Origin: Streptococcus suis YS56
Lineage (GTDB): Bacteria > Bacillota > Bacilli > Lactobacillales > Streptococcaceae
Assembly: GCF_000440115.1 (NCBI RefSeq)
Contig: NZ_ALMY01000083.1
Span: 1-46,551 of the forward strand
Direction: 5' to 3'
Length of the DNA stretch: 46,551 nt
Each line of letters begins with the position of its first letter. Position 1 is the stretch's first letter. Below are positions 29,594 through 37,280 of this stretch, piece by piece. The translations under genes and the position numbers were made by a program. The notes under the pieces were generated by a model, which saw only the letters and a list, made by a program, of their open reading frames with translations, was not told the origin of the DNA and searched no databases.

Positions 29594-30081
29594 TACAAGG
29601 TCACCTCCTTGGTTTTGACTGCCGAAGGTTCTGTCACTCTTATTTTCTCTTTGGCCAGTTCTATCTCTTGGTCCAAGGTTTTATCAAAGGTTAGACATTC
29701 TAACTTTTCTGGGTTAGACACCAGTTTCTTCAACAATTCATCTAAGTGATGATCGAGCAAGGTCTTATCCTTGGCATAAAAGTAGAGATAGTCTTTTTGC
29801 CAACTAATTGCGATTGGCAGTTTTTCCGACTCCATCAACTCCTTAAATTTCTCAACATCAATTGGCTTATCTAGGATGTCTTTACTAACATCAATCGCTT
29901 CAATGGCGTAAGGGCTTTGAAGGAGTTCTTCCAGTTTTTGAACGCCAATCTTATACGCTGAATCTTGAGCTAAGGCCTGCCTAGCCGACCATTCTAAAAG
30001 CTTTAAGAGGGTTCTGACTGTCAATAAACTACTTCTTTCTACGTATTGCATCGCTTGACGTTCTTGTTGTTCAGATGACAT
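29593..30081 (-). CDS. PcfB/DUF3801-like conjugation protein
   Basis: A 162-residue soluble protein starting MSSEQQERQAMQYVERSS, directly upstream of and overlapping virD4. In enterococcal pCF10 the small protein PcfB sits next to the coupling protein PcfC and links the relaxosome to it. The size, place and helical N-terminus here fit that family, but I have no alignment. The ATG at 30081 has GAGGAGG upstream; a longer reading from 30117 lacks a site. Confidence 0.72.
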   Translation of the reverse strand: MSSEQQERQAMQYVERSSLLTVRTLLKLLEWSARQALAQDSAYKIGVQKLEELLQSPYAIEAIDVSKDILDKPIDVEKFKELMESEKLPIAISWQKDYLYFYAKDKTLLDHHLDELLKKLVSNPEKLECLTFDKTLDQEIELAKEKIRVTEPSAVKTKEVTL

Positions 30082-30120
30082 GGTGACCTCCTCTTCTTTG
30101 GATTCCCTATCAAACATAAG

Positions 30121-30142
30121 GTGCTTCCATAATACGGAAGCA
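30121..30142. terminator. Intergenic hairpin between CPBP and PcfB-like genes
   Basis: GTGCTTCC (30121-30128) pairs with GGAAGCAC (30135-30142) across six bases. There is only a weak T run on the minus strand (CTTATGTTT), so this may be a weak terminator or an RNA processing/stability hairpin separating regulation genes from the transfer genes. Confidence 0.45.
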
Positions 30143-30157
30143 CTCTTGATTTTGGTA

Positions 30158-30742
30158 TCACAAGAATGTCAAGACATAAACCAAACTATTCCAAAGTAAA
30201 TGTACGGTGATTGCCGTCATACAATCAGTTTTCAATCGAACAGCAGCCAAGGTCAAGCCAAGACAGCTATAGATGAGCCAACTCCCGAACTGAATAGGAC
30301 CATGGGCTAGAGCAAAGAGAAAACTGGTCACTCCTATTTGTACAAAAGGGAATGTCAATTTTTCCCACAGCAGTTGCCTATAAACTACCTCTTCAAGGAC
30401 ACTTGCATTGACCAAAAACAATAAAAAGATAACATGAGGAACCTGCTTTCCTACTTGTACCAATATCGCTTGATTCCTAGTCTGAACTGGAAATAGAAAA
30501 CTGATAAAGACTGCAAAAGCAACCATAACCAGAAAACCAAGAAGCAACCATCTTAGGCGATTTTGCAAGGTTACAATTTTTGCTTGAACAGTTTTATGAC
30601 GGGCAATCTCTAAGCAAGTCACACTTAATAGGACTAATTGTAGCAAGATTAAGACCTCAATCGTCAGATACTCTTGTAGGTATAAACTCACCAGAAGTCC
30701 GTTAAGCTGTATGGCTAGATAAGACAACCCTATCCTTATCAT
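30158..30742 (-). CDS. CPBP/Abi-family membrane protease
   Basis: A 194-residue polytopic membrane protein of the CAAX/bacteriocin-processing (CPBP) family. Motif 1 is EEVVYR (residues 117-122), motif 2 is FALAHG with His147, and motif 3 is HLLWN (His181, Asn185), so the glutamyl metal-type site is complete. Relatives act as self-immunity proteins for bacteriocins or process membrane-linked peptides; the substrate here is unknown. I use the ATG at 30742 behind AGAGG; a GTG two codons upstream is possible. It follows the HTH-like gene by two bases. Confidence 0.85.
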   Translation of the reverse strand: MIRIGLSYLAIQLNGLLVSLYLQEYLTIEVLILLQLVLLSVTCLEIARHKTVQAKIVTLQNRLRWLLLGFLVMVAFAVFISFLFPVQTRNQAILVQVGKQVPHVIFLLFLVNASVLEEVVYRQLLWEKLTFPFVQIGVTSFLFALAHGPIQFGSWLIYSCLGLTLAAVRLKTDCMTAITVHLLWNSLVYVLTFL

Positions 30743-30744
30743 TG

Positions 30745-30978
30745 TCACCTCTTAAATAAATCTTCATAATCAATATCTAATACCAAAACGATTCGCTCAA
30801 CCCATCTTGTCTGTGGCATTAGACGATTGGATTTGTAATGCCGTAATTTTTGATAGAGGCGATTAAACTCACTTGGATAAACATATTGACCTTTGAATAC
30901 TTTGCGAGCTAGTTCTGCCCAAGTGAGTTCTTTTTCTGCCAGAATGATTTCTAAATTGTCCCAAAATCGTTCATTCAT
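30745..30978 (-). CDS. HTH-like small regulator
   Basis: A 77-residue protein with LAEKELTWAELARKVF, which looks like the first helices of a Cro/cI-type helix-turn-helix, and a C-terminal VLDIDYEDLFKR, the usual end of XRE repressors. The middle is atypical (longer, basic, Tyr-rich), so DNA binding is likely but not certain. The start is the ATG at 30978 behind GGTAGGTG. It is followed closely by the CPBP protease and preceded by the Spx-like gene, with which it forms a compact unit. Confidence 0.65.
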   Translation of the reverse strand: MNERFWDNLEIILAEKELTWAELARKVFKGQYVYPSEFNRLYQKLRHYKSNRLMPQTRWVERIVLVLDIDYEDLFKR

Positions 30979-30986
30979 CTTCACAC

Positions 30987-31370
30987 CTACCCTGTCACTT
31001 GTTTCATCAGGCTGGCCTGAAACAGCTCTTCTTTTACCTGTCTGGGAAGAAAGGTTCGCACTTCATCTAACCCAATAGCTGGATAGACATGATTTTGGCA
31101 GACAATGAGAGGCAGACGAAGGTTTTGGTCTGGTTTTTGGAGAATAAGCTGAATCATCTCATTCAAACTTATCGAATATTGACGCTTAAACCGAAGAAAT
31201 CGTGGCGACAGCAACTCAAAGCAATCCGTAGTTTTGGCAAAGAGTGACAGTAAGATTTCACGGTTTACATCACACGCTTTTGTACAACGATAAGCCACAC
31301 CATAGGTCGTCAAAATGGTTAGTAAGTCTTGATTTGTATTGGCATTATTTCCTAAATATACCTCAAGCAT
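30987..31370 (-). CDS. Spx/ArsC-like protein lacking the redox CxxC
   Basis: A 127-residue thioredoxin-fold protein resembling Spx, the RNA polymerase alpha-CTD-binding regulator. The similarity is clearest in its second half, which reads LRLPLIVCQNHVYPAIGLDEVRTFLPRQV, close to the Spx segment [26 protein letters not shown]. Spx normally has Cys10 and Cys13; here those positions are Ala10 and Asn13, so the redox switch is absent. A GGAGGAG site precedes the ATG. It may adjust host or ICE transcription constitutively. Its RNA polymerase contact is inference. Confidence 0.72.
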   Translation of the reverse strand: MLEVYLGNNANTNQDLLTILTTYGVAYRCTKACDVNREILLSLFAKTTDCFELLSPRFLRFKRQYSISLNEMIQLILQKPDQNLRLPLIVCQNHVYPAIGLDEVRTFLPRQVKEELFQASLMKQVTG

Positions 31371-31380
31371 AGGCTCCTCC

Positions 31381-31809
31381 TTATAGGGTTAGGCTATTTT
31401 CAACTGTTGGTTCAGGAGTTGAGAAATAGCGACTCATATCAATGGGCATCCGTCCTTCACCAAAGCACTTGACCGTCACCAGAGTCGTTAATATGCCATC
31501 CTTTCCCCTAGCAGTATAATTTTCACCAAAGGCACGAAAGGCCAGGTGGTTGTCTTTCGTCAATAGTGTATCTACTCCATTTTTAATATCCCTTGTTTCC
31601 AAAAAATCCGAAATCCGATGTAGATTGGATTCGTAGAATAGGGGATCATTCATCTCTTTGTGGTAATCATCTTCAAAAGTCACCTCAAAGTCACAATCAA
31701 AATTGGGGAGCGACAGTATCTTTTCCAGTAACTGATTGGTTTCAACTTGGTGAATACGTTCCTCTAATTCAGTACAATCTAGGATACTTTTCTTATGTAG
31801 TAGGTTCAT
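31381..31809 (-). CDS. ICE protein of unknown function (142 aa)
   Basis: A soluble acidic protein beginning MNLLHKKSILDCTELEERIH. No domain is recognised. I set the start at the ATG at 31809, which overlaps the 3' end of the methyltransferase gene by 17 bases; a longer frame from 31857 would read through methyltransferase codons. The C-terminal half contains ARGKDGILTTLVTVKCFGEG, which looks like a beta-rich segment. Position suggests a partner or accessory to the methyltransferase, without other support. Confidence 0.65.
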   Translation of the reverse strand: MNLLHKKSILDCTELEERIHQVETNQLLEKILSLPNFDCDFEVTFEDDYHKEMNDPLFYESNLHRISDFLETRDIKNGVDTLLTKDNHLAFRAFGENYTARGKDGILTTLVTVKCFGEGRMPIDMSRYFSTPEPTVENSLTL

Positions 31810-33148
31810 GTTTTTCTTCCTCTTCCATTCTTCTAAATTCTCTGGCAATGGCTTCAATAACTGTGACAGTTACACTATTGCCTGCCTGTTTGTATAGTTG
31901 GCTCTTACTGGAAACACTCTCTGCTCTTTCATAAGCCCAATCAGGAAAGCCTTGAAGTCTGAAACACTCTCTTGGTGTCAGTCGTCTAATTCTTAGGCGA
32001 TAGAGTTTTCCGTCTAAGACAATGCCTGTGACTTCATACCACTTATCCTGTCGATATTCCAGAGCAGCGACCACCACTCCCATATTATCTGAAGTCGTCA
32101 GGGTATTGGATATTCCCTTTCCCACTCGTCCCCTACGTTTGGTTGAGTCTGGATAAGCCAGATTGACAGAGTCTCCAAGAGTTGCCTTTGCGTATCCTGT
32201 TTTTGTGGCTTCCTTGATCTTCAGAAATGGCAGCTCCTCCCTCAGAAAAATCTTTGGCACCTTATCTCCACCCTGCATGGTGGTCAAGGTCGGTGACAAG
32301 CCAGCAATGTCAAAGACTCTTCCAGTCTGGTCAAAACTAGTCGGCAGATTTCCTGCGACAACAACTCCGTGTCTGTCTTGACTGGTCAAAGTAAACATAG
32401 GATCTTGATTATCCTTAAATCGACGCCCATGTTGACGTTTTTCAATTCTATCTGGGGTTAAGACAGGAATGGCGATTTTTGCCCCCTCTCCTTTACCTCT
32501 CGTTAGTGTAGGAGCAAGTCCACTCGTCAGATAGACTTCACCATTCAAACCACGTTTAGATGGATTGATATTTCCTAGCCTTTCAAGATGAGCTGGGCTG
32601 TTTTCTCTTCTGAGAGGAAATAAGAATCTGGGACGGTATCTTCTAGAATGTCCGATAATAAAGACCCGTTCTCTGTTTTGCGGGACTTGGAAGTCCTTAC
32701 TGTTAAGCACCTGCCATTCGACATCATACCCCAATTCATCCAGCGTGGAGAGGATTGTGGAGAACGTCCGTCCCTCATCGTGATTGAGTAGGCCTTTGAC
32801 GTTTTCCAAAAATAGAAAACGTGGTTGGATTTGTTTGGCCGCTCGAGCAATCTCAAAAAAGAGAGTCCCTCGAGTATCTTCAAATCCCAGTCGTCTTCCT
32901 GCGAGTGAAAAAGCTTGGCAAGGAAATCCCCCGCAGATAATCTCCACTTGCCCTCTAAATTGTCTAAAGTCATGGTCTGTGACCTCTTTAATGTCATGGT
33001 ATTCTATTTCTCCTTCTGTGTTAAACATGGCTTTGTAGGATGTTCTAGCGAATTTATCAATTTCACAAAAGCCCAAACACTCATGGCCCTGTGCTTCCAT
33101 TCCTAGCCTAAAACCACCTATCCCAGCAAATAAATCTAAAAATTTCAT
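31793..33148 (-). CDS. Orphan C5-cytosine DNA methyltransferase
   Basis: A 451-residue enzyme that transfers methyl from S-adenosylmethionine to cytosine C5. Motif I is FAGIGGFRLG (residues 7-16), the catalytic Cys77 lies in GGFPCQAFS, motif VI is ENVKG and motif VIII is VPQNRERVFIIG. Motif IX is RRLTPRECFRLQGFPD and motif X is QAGNSV. The target-recognition region (about 190-390) holds four spaced TLT segments (APTLTRGKGEG, MFTLTSQD, SPTLTTMQG, SNTLTTSDN). No restriction enzyme is nearby, so it probably protects ICE DNA from host restriction; a cytosine methyltransferase is known on Tn5252. Specificity cannot be read here. Confidence 0.94.
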   Translation of the reverse strand: MKFLDLFAGIGGFRLGMEAQGHECLGFCEIDKFARTSYKAMFNTEGEIEYHDIKEVTDHDFRQFRGQVEIICGGFPCQAFSLAGRRLGFEDTRGTLFFEIARAAKQIQPRFLFLENVKGLLNHDEGRTFSTILSTLDELGYDVEWQVLNSKDFQVPQNRERVFIIGHSRRYRPRFLFPLRRENSPAHLERLGNINPSKRGLNGEVYLTSGLAPTLTRGKGEGAKIAIPVLTPDRIEKRQHGRRFKDNQDPMFTLTSQDRHGVVVAGNLPTSFDQTGRVFDIAGLSPTLTTMQGGDKVPKIFLREELPFLKIKEATKTGYAKATLGDSVNLAYPDSTKRRGRVGKGISNTLTTSDNMGVVVAALEYRQDKWYEVTGIVLDGKLYRLRIRRLTPRECFRLQGFPDWAYERAESVSSKSQLYKQAGNSVTVTVIEAIAREFRRMEEEEKHEPTT

Positions 33149-33164
33149 TCTTCCTCTCTTTCCA

Positions 33165-33197
33165 AATAAAAAAGAGCCTTACACTTGTAAAACTCTT
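33165..33197 (-). terminator. Terminator/attenuator ahead of the methyltransferase
   Basis: On the minus strand AAGAGTTTTACA (33197-33186) pairs with TGTAAGGCTCTT (33183-33172), with two G-T pairs, and is followed by a TTTTTTATTT run. It lies only 24 bases before the methyltransferase start, downstream of the repA unit. The enzyme is therefore made either by read-through or from a promoter inside the preceding short genes. Confidence 0.7.
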
Positions 33198-33199
33198 GC

Positions 33200-33295
33200 C
33201 TATATATGATCATCCATTTCAGGTGCACGGATGATTTCAACAATCAAAATGATGATAGAAATCAAATAGATTCCACCTAGTATCCACCAAATCAT
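33200..33295 (-). CDS. 31-residue single-pass membrane peptide
   Basis: A tiny ORF starts one base after the RepA stop codon (33297) with a strong GGGAGGTGATTAAG ribosome site overlapping that stop. It encodes MIWWILGGIYLISIIILIV, one hydrophobic helix, and a short charged tail ending PEMDDHI. The perfect site and coupling to repA argue that it is translated. A terminator follows directly. Function is unknown; single-helix peptides of this kind can be toxins, holin-like or regulators of a membrane partner. Confidence 0.7.
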   Translation of the reverse strand: MIWWILGGIYLISIIILIVEIIRAPEMDDHI

Positions 33296-33296
33296 C

Positions 33297-34115
33297 TTAA
33301 TCACCTCCCTTTACTTCTTGTCGTCTCAGTTGCTTGGTCCATTCTGACAGCACACCATTAAACACGTATTCAGCTATCACTTCCGCTGACCGAGCAAACC
33401 GCATATGTTCCAATGCGTACTGATAACGTTCACTAAAATAGATCATGGCATAGTCACTAGCCGACTGAGATAGACCTGTCTGTCTTAATTGGTCATGAAC
33501 CAAACCCCAAATATAGTCTCGATCGTACTTGGTCACGGCATCGACTTTTGAAGAATAGTTTTCTTCTTGTTTTTTATCTACTAGCTGCCTCTCCTCCTCG
33601 TCCTCAATAAGGAAATCACTCCCTTCAGTCTCACTATAATTAGTCTCACTTCCTTCAGTCTCACTAGGGGCTGAATTTAAGACCGGCCCCGTCTTTCTTT
33701 GAGACCCCCCTGGTGTTTTTTTAACACTAGCCCCGTTTGAATCGGAGACTGGGGTAGGTTCATGTTCTAATTCCCCCAAGTAAATTTTATTTGCCATACG
33801 ACCTTTTTCACTAGAAGACTGTTGGACTTCATCAATTAAGCCATATTCACGTAAGGTTTTCTTGATAGAGAGTAATTTTGACTTTGAACAGCCTAAAAGT
33901 GCCATCAGATTTGAATTGGAATAAATCAAATAAATTGCCCCATCCTCATCAATCCAGCCTTTACTCAAAGACAACTCCAACCGATCTTTTAAAACCGCGT
34001 AGGCTACCTTAACCTCCAGTTTCATATCCTTATACCGTTCACTCTCAAACAAAACTTTAGGGAGTTTATAATATCGCTCTGATGTCTGATACTGATTAGC
34101 GGTAATACGTTTCAT
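33297..34115 (-). CDS. repA: RepA_N-type replication initiator
   Basis: A 272-residue protein whose N-terminal 115 residues (YYKLPKVLFESERYKDM..., then a winged-helix GCSKSKLLSIKKTL) match the RepA_N domain of Gram-positive theta-plasmid initiators. The middle is low complexity and Ser/Thr/Glu rich, and the C-terminus (about 195-265) is a helical host-specific domain. Many Tn5252-type ICEs carry it, and it may allow replication of the excised circle. The ATG at 34115 follows GGAGG and overlaps the upstream small gene by four bases. Confidence 0.87.
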   Translation of the reverse strand: MKRITANQYQTSERYYKLPKVLFESERYKDMKLEVKVAYAVLKDRLELSLSKGWIDEDGAIYLIYSNSNLMALLGCSKSKLLSIKKTLREYGLIDEVQQSSSEKGRMANKIYLGELEHEPTPVSDSNGASVKKTPGGSQRKTGPVLNSAPSETEGSETNYSETEGSDFLIEDEEERQLVDKKQEENYSSKVDAVTKYDRDYIWGLVHDQLRQTGLSQSASDYAMIYFSERYQYALEHMRFARSAEVIAEYVFNGVLSEWTKQLRRQEVKGGD

Positions 34116-34285
34116 GATTGTCCCTCCAAGACTAATATTCCAACATTTCCAAATTCATCAAATCGGATTAAACCTACTTGTTCCATTTCATCAATTAGCT
34201 GAGTTGCTTTCTCAATATCAACTCCCAAGATAGACGCGAGATGACACATCACCATTTGACGTGATGATTGTTCCTTCTTTTTCAT
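34112..34285 (-). CDS. Small HTH-like protein ahead of repA
   Basis: A 57-residue protein starting MKKKEQSSRQMVMCH at 34285 with AGGAGG upstream. The segment LASILGVDIEKATQLIDEMEQVGLIRFDEFGNVGIL looks like a winged-helix of the kind that controls replication or transfer genes. It ends in an ATGA overlap with repA, so the two are coupled. It is the first gene inside this end of the ICE. The regulatory role is inference. Confidence 0.68.
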   Translation of the reverse strand: MKKKEQSSRQMVMCHLASILGVDIEKATQLIDEMEQVGLIRFDEFGNVGILVLEGQS

Positions 34286-34302
34286 GAATTCCTCCTGAAA
34301 AT

Positions 34303-34336
34303 AAAAAAACGAGAACACTTATTAAAATGTTCTCGC
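34303..34336 (-). terminator. Terminator at the ICE entry
   Basis: On the minus strand CGAGAACA (34336-34329) pairs with TGTTCTCG (34317-34310) and is followed by TTTTTTT. It lies between the ICE end and the first ICE gene, so it should block transcription entering from the chromosomal uvrB-GNAT-NUDIX operon, or act as an attenuator of repA. Confidence 0.8.
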
Positions 34337-34392
34337 TTATGCGATATTATAAATAATAAAATAAATTTTTCCTCCTTAACGACAGATTGTAG

Positions 34393-34446
34393 AACGCTCA
34401 AATCCTTGATTTATCAGCGTTTTAAGCACCTGTCATTATTATGACA
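34393..34446. other. Probable ICE attachment-end region with nested inverted repeats
   Basis: Next to the junction are a perfect TGTCAT-TATT-ATGACA palindrome (34431-34446) and an imperfect inverted repeat with AACGCT (34393-34398) facing AGCGTT (34416-34421). They lie between the broken NUDIX reading frame and the first ICE terminator, where a recombination core and arm sites are expected. The other ICE end is outside the window, so the core repeat cannot be confirmed. Confidence 0.55.
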
Positions 34447-34577
34447 CAATCCCCACCTGGAAAGGCAACACCAGACCAACGATAACGCTTGGGATCTCGA
34501 ATCTGTACAACGACCTTCCCTTCCTTATCTTCGATTAGGCACATATTGGTCAAGGTAACCGTTTCTTTTCTAGCCAT
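34422..34577 (-). pseudogene. NUDIX hydrolase (MutX-like), truncated by the ICE
   Basis: The frame starts MARKETVTLTNMC at 34577 and keeps the NUDIX fold start through RWSGVAFPGG. It then changes to DCVIIMTGA and stops after 51 residues. The catalytic NUDIX box (GX5EX7REUXEEXGU) should follow FPGG and is missing, so the product cannot be active. The break defines the ICE insertion point at about 34,449-34,455. The ATG overlaps the end of the GNAT gene by eight bases, showing it was part of the uvrB-GNAT operon. The lost 3' part should lie at the far ICE end. Confidence 0.85.
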
Positions 34578-35073
34578 TTTCTCTCTCTTTCTGTTTAAAA
34601 ATCATTCTATATTCTGTCCGTTCTGCACCTAAATTGACCGTTTTTTTGACACCGTCAAATCGGAATCCCACTTTTTCATAAAAAGCAATGGCACGCGCAT
34701 TTCCCTCCAATACCCATAGAGTAACCGTTTCGTAGCTCTGCAATTTTTCCAAAGCTGCCTGCATGAGCTGGTAGCCTATCTTCTGATTATAATAGTCCGC
34801 CAAGACATAGAGGGCGAAGAGCTCCCCTGCTCCTGGCAAATCCTCCTGACTAGACGAGCCGTAACAGGCAAAACCAACCACCTGCTCATCCACCAGTGCT
34901 ACCAAGACATTCTGAGGATAGCGAAAGGCCCAGTCTTGACAGCGTTCTAAGGTGTAAGCATTCTTCAAAAATTCCTGAGGTAACAAGTCAGCATAGACTT
35001 CCTGCCAAGACTTCCAATGGACATAAGCCTTGCCCCTGATTTCCTCCTCAGTCTGCATGGGTTTGATAAGCAT
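34570..35073 (-). CDS. GNAT-family N-acetyltransferase
   Basis: A 167-residue acetyltransferase using acetyl-CoA; the substrate is unknown. The GNAT fold is seen in VVGFACYG and the ALYVLADYYNQKIGYQLMQAAL acetyl-CoA segment (motif A variant with QKIGYQL). The C-terminal VLEGNARAIAFYEKVGFRFDG is the classic motif B. The ATG at 35073 follows GGAGG. It lies 24 bases after uvrB and overlaps the NUDIX start, forming one operon. Confidence 0.9.
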   Translation of the reverse strand: MLIKPMQTEEEIRGKAYVHWKSWQEVYADLLPQEFLKNAYTLERCQDWAFRYPQNVLVALVDEQVVGFACYGSSSQEDLPGAGELFALYVLADYYNQKIGYQLMQAALEKLQSYETVTLWVLEGNARAIAFYEKVGFRFDGVKKTVNLGAERTEYRMIFKQKERENG

Positions 35074-35097
35074 ATCCCTACCTCCGTGAATTATTTT

Positions 35098-37083
35098 CTA
35101 CATATTCTTCAATTCAATAACCATGTCACGAATCTGCGCTGCCAGTTCAAAGTCAAGCACTTCTGCTGCTTCCTGCATTTGACCTTCCAGTTTCTTGATC
35201 ATAGCCTTGCGTTCATCTTTGTTGAGGGCATTGAAGTCCACCACTTCTTCCTTGTCCTGAGTGACAGCCTTGGTCACGCTAATCAGGTCACGGATTTCCT
35301 TCTTAATAGTCTGTGGGATGATGCCATGTTCTTCATTATAAGCCATTTGGATTTGGCGGCGGCGGGCTGTTTCGTCCATAGCCTTGCGCATGGACTCAGT
35401 GACCTTGTCCGCGTACATAATCACATGGCCCTCAGAGTTACGGGCCGCCCGACCGATTGTCTGGATGAGCCCTCGTTCATTACGGAGGAAGCCTTCCTTG
35501 TCCGCATCTAGAATAGCCACCAGACTAACTTCTGGCACGTCAATCCCTTCACGAAGCAGGTTAATCCCTATCAAGACATCAAAGACACCTAAGCGAAGAT
35601 CACGAATAATCTCCGTACGCTCCAAGGTCTTGATATCCGAGTGCATATACTTGACCTTAACACCCATTTCTTTCAGGTAGTCGGTCAAATCCTCTGCCAT
35701 TTTCTTGGTCAGGGTAGTGATAAAGGTCCGTTCGCCTTTCTCAACACGGGCATTGATTTCACCCAAGAGGTCGTCCATTTGGCCCATGGTTGGACGGACT
35801 TCCACTTCTGGATCCAGCAGTCCGGTCGGCCGAATGATCTGCTCGACAACGGTATCGGTCTGCTCCATTTCATAGTCACCCGGCGTCGCAGATACATAGA
35901 CGATCTGGTGGACATGGCTCTCAAATTCTTCCCTGCGTAGCGGACGGTTGTCCAGTGCACTCGGGAGGCGGAAGCCATAGTTGACCAACATCTCCTTGCG
36001 TGAGCGGTCACCATTGTACATCCCCTTAATCTGCCCCATGGTCATGTGGCTCTCATCAATCATAATCAGGTAGTCCTCAGGGAAAAAGTCCAGCAGAGTG
36101 TACGGAGGCTCGCCCTCGCTTCGCCCGTCCATGTGTCGTGAATAGTTCTCAACTCCGTTGGTGTAGCCCATTTCCCGTAGCATTTCAATGTCGTAGTCGG
36201 TTCGTTGTTTCAATCGCTGAGCTTCTAAGAGTTTTCCTTCTGCCTCAAAGACCTTGAGCTGCTCTTCCAGTTCTGCTTGAATCTTGGCAATGGCCGTTTC
36301 CATGTGATCGTCGTTGGTCACGAAGTGGGTGGCAGGGAAAATCGCCAAGTGGTCCACATCGCCCAAGACCTTACCTGTCAGGCTTTCAATCTCACGAATG
36401 CGGTCGATTTCATCCCCGAAAAACTCCACACGGAAGGCATGCTCATCACGAGAAGCTGGGAAAATCTCCACCACATCACCACGCACACGGAAGCGTCCCC
36501 GTTGGAAGTCGATGTCGTTGCGCTCAAACTGAATATCGACCAGAGAATTAAGCAACTGGTCACGGGAAATCTCCTGACCTGGGCGGAGGCTGACCACGCT
36601 ATCTGAATATTCCTTGGGCGATCCCAAACCGTAGATACAGGAAACGGAGGCCACGACGATGACATCGTTGCGTTCTAGCAAAGCTGACGTCGCTGAGTGA
36701 CGGAGTTTGTCAATCTCATCATTGACCGAACTGTCCTTCTCAATATAGGTATCGCTAGACGGTACATAGGCTTCTGGCTGGTAGTAATCATAGTAAGACA
36801 CGAAGTATTCGACCGCATTTTCTGGGAAGAATTCCTTGAACTCACTGTAGAGCTGACCAGCCAAGGTCTTATTGTGGGCGATAACCAAAGTAGGCTTATT
36901 GACACGGGCAATGACCTGACTCATGGTGTAGGTCTTACCAGTACCAGTCGCCCCCATGAGAATCTGGGCTTTTTCGCCCCCCTCGATGTTATCGACTAGG
37001 GTTTCAATGGCTTGAGGCTGGTCACCAGACGGTGCATATTTTGACACAAGTTTAAATTGGTTTTCAGTATTTCGATTGATCAT
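35098..37083 (-). CDS. uvrB: Excinuclease ABC subunit B
   Basis: A 661-residue UvrB, the damage-verifying helicase-like subunit of nucleotide excision repair that loads onto DNA with UvrA and recruits UvrC. Walker A is [11 protein letters not shown] near residue 43, and the beta-hairpin region has [16 protein letters not shown]-type [13 protein letters not shown] and the motif [11 protein letters not shown] follow. The C-terminal UVR domain (about 625-658) contacts UvrC. Length is normal for the family and no lesion is seen. An AGGAG site precedes the ATG. A -10-like TATGAT is seen upstream, but I cannot support a full promoter. Confidence 0.98.
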   Translation of the reverse strand: MINRNTENQFKLVSKYAPSGDQPQAIETLVDNIEGGEKAQILMGATGTGKTYTMSQVIARVNKPTLVIAHNKTLAGQLYSEFKEFFPENAVEYFVSYYDYYQPEAYVPSSDTYIEKDSSVNDEIDKLRHSATSALLERNDVIVVASVSCIYGLGSPKEYSDSVVSLRPGQEISRDQLLNSLVDIQFERNDIDFQRGRFRVRGDVVEIFPASRDEHAFRVEFFGDEIDRIREIESLTGKVLGDVDHLAIFPATHFVTNDDHMETAIAKIQAELEEQLKVFEAEGKLLEAQRLKQRTDYDIEMLREMGYTNGVENYSRHMDGRSEGEPPYTLLDFFPEDYLIMIDESHMTMGQIKGMYNGDRSRKEMLVNYGFRLPSALDNRPLRREEFESHVHQIVYVSATPGDYEMEQTDTVVEQIIRPTGLLDPEVEVRPTMGQMDDLLGEINARVEKGERTFITTLTKKMAEDLTDYLKEMGVKVKYMHSDIKTLERTEIIRDLRLGVFDVLIGINLLREGIDVPEVSLVAILDADKEGFLRNERGLIQTIGRAARNSEGHVIMYADKVTESMRKAMDETARRRQIQMAYNEEHGIIPQTIKKEIRDLISVTKAVTQDKEEVVDFNALNKDERKAMIKKLEGQMQEAAEVLDFELAAQIRDMVIELKNM

Positions 37084-37217
37084 ACTCCTATTTTATCATA
37101 AGTTCGACTAATGGAGAAACATTCTAAACCATTCACGACCATGTCCAAAATATTAAATTTTCTCACATTTTAATGACTTTGTATGTCAGAAATTATAACA
37201 TTGCAAAAACCTCAATT

Positions 37218-37246
37218 TTGCATTAATTTTCAGAATATGATATACT
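37218..37246 (+). promoter_or_regulatory. glnP promoter
   Basis: TTGCAT (37218-37223) and TATACT (37241-37246) are spaced by 17 bases, 34 bases ahead of the glnP start. This is the only good sigma-A-type match in the gap between the divergent uvrB and glnP genes. No clear GlnR-type operator was found. Confidence 0.7.
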
Positions 37247-37280
37247 AGGACAGTTATTTTATAATAGAAGGAGTATGGAA

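Larger units (their letters stand above)
1..34450 (-). mobile_element. Tn5252/ICESa2603-type ICE (partial)
   Basis: The stretch carries a typical streptococcal ICE set on the minus strand: RepA_N initiator, C5 methyltransferase, VirD4, VirB6-, PrgI- and VirB4-like proteins, a lysozyme/CHAP hydrolase, an antigen I/II adhesin and a methylase/SNF2 helicase. This order matches my knowledge of the Tn5252 family. The right boundary is set where the NUDIX gene stops matching its family, just after its FPGG motif, at about 34,449-34,455. The left boundary and the relaxase lie outside the window. Cargo visible here is the AbiE cassette and two group II introns. Whether the element is still mobile cannot be decided from the sequence, because one transfer gene has a frameshift and two need intron splicing. 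Confidence 0.88.

Noticed and set aside
35017..36999. Several plus-strand ORFs of 72-164 residues opposite uvrB
   Set aside because: They are antisense shadows of a highly conserved gene, with no ribosome sites or recognisable domains.
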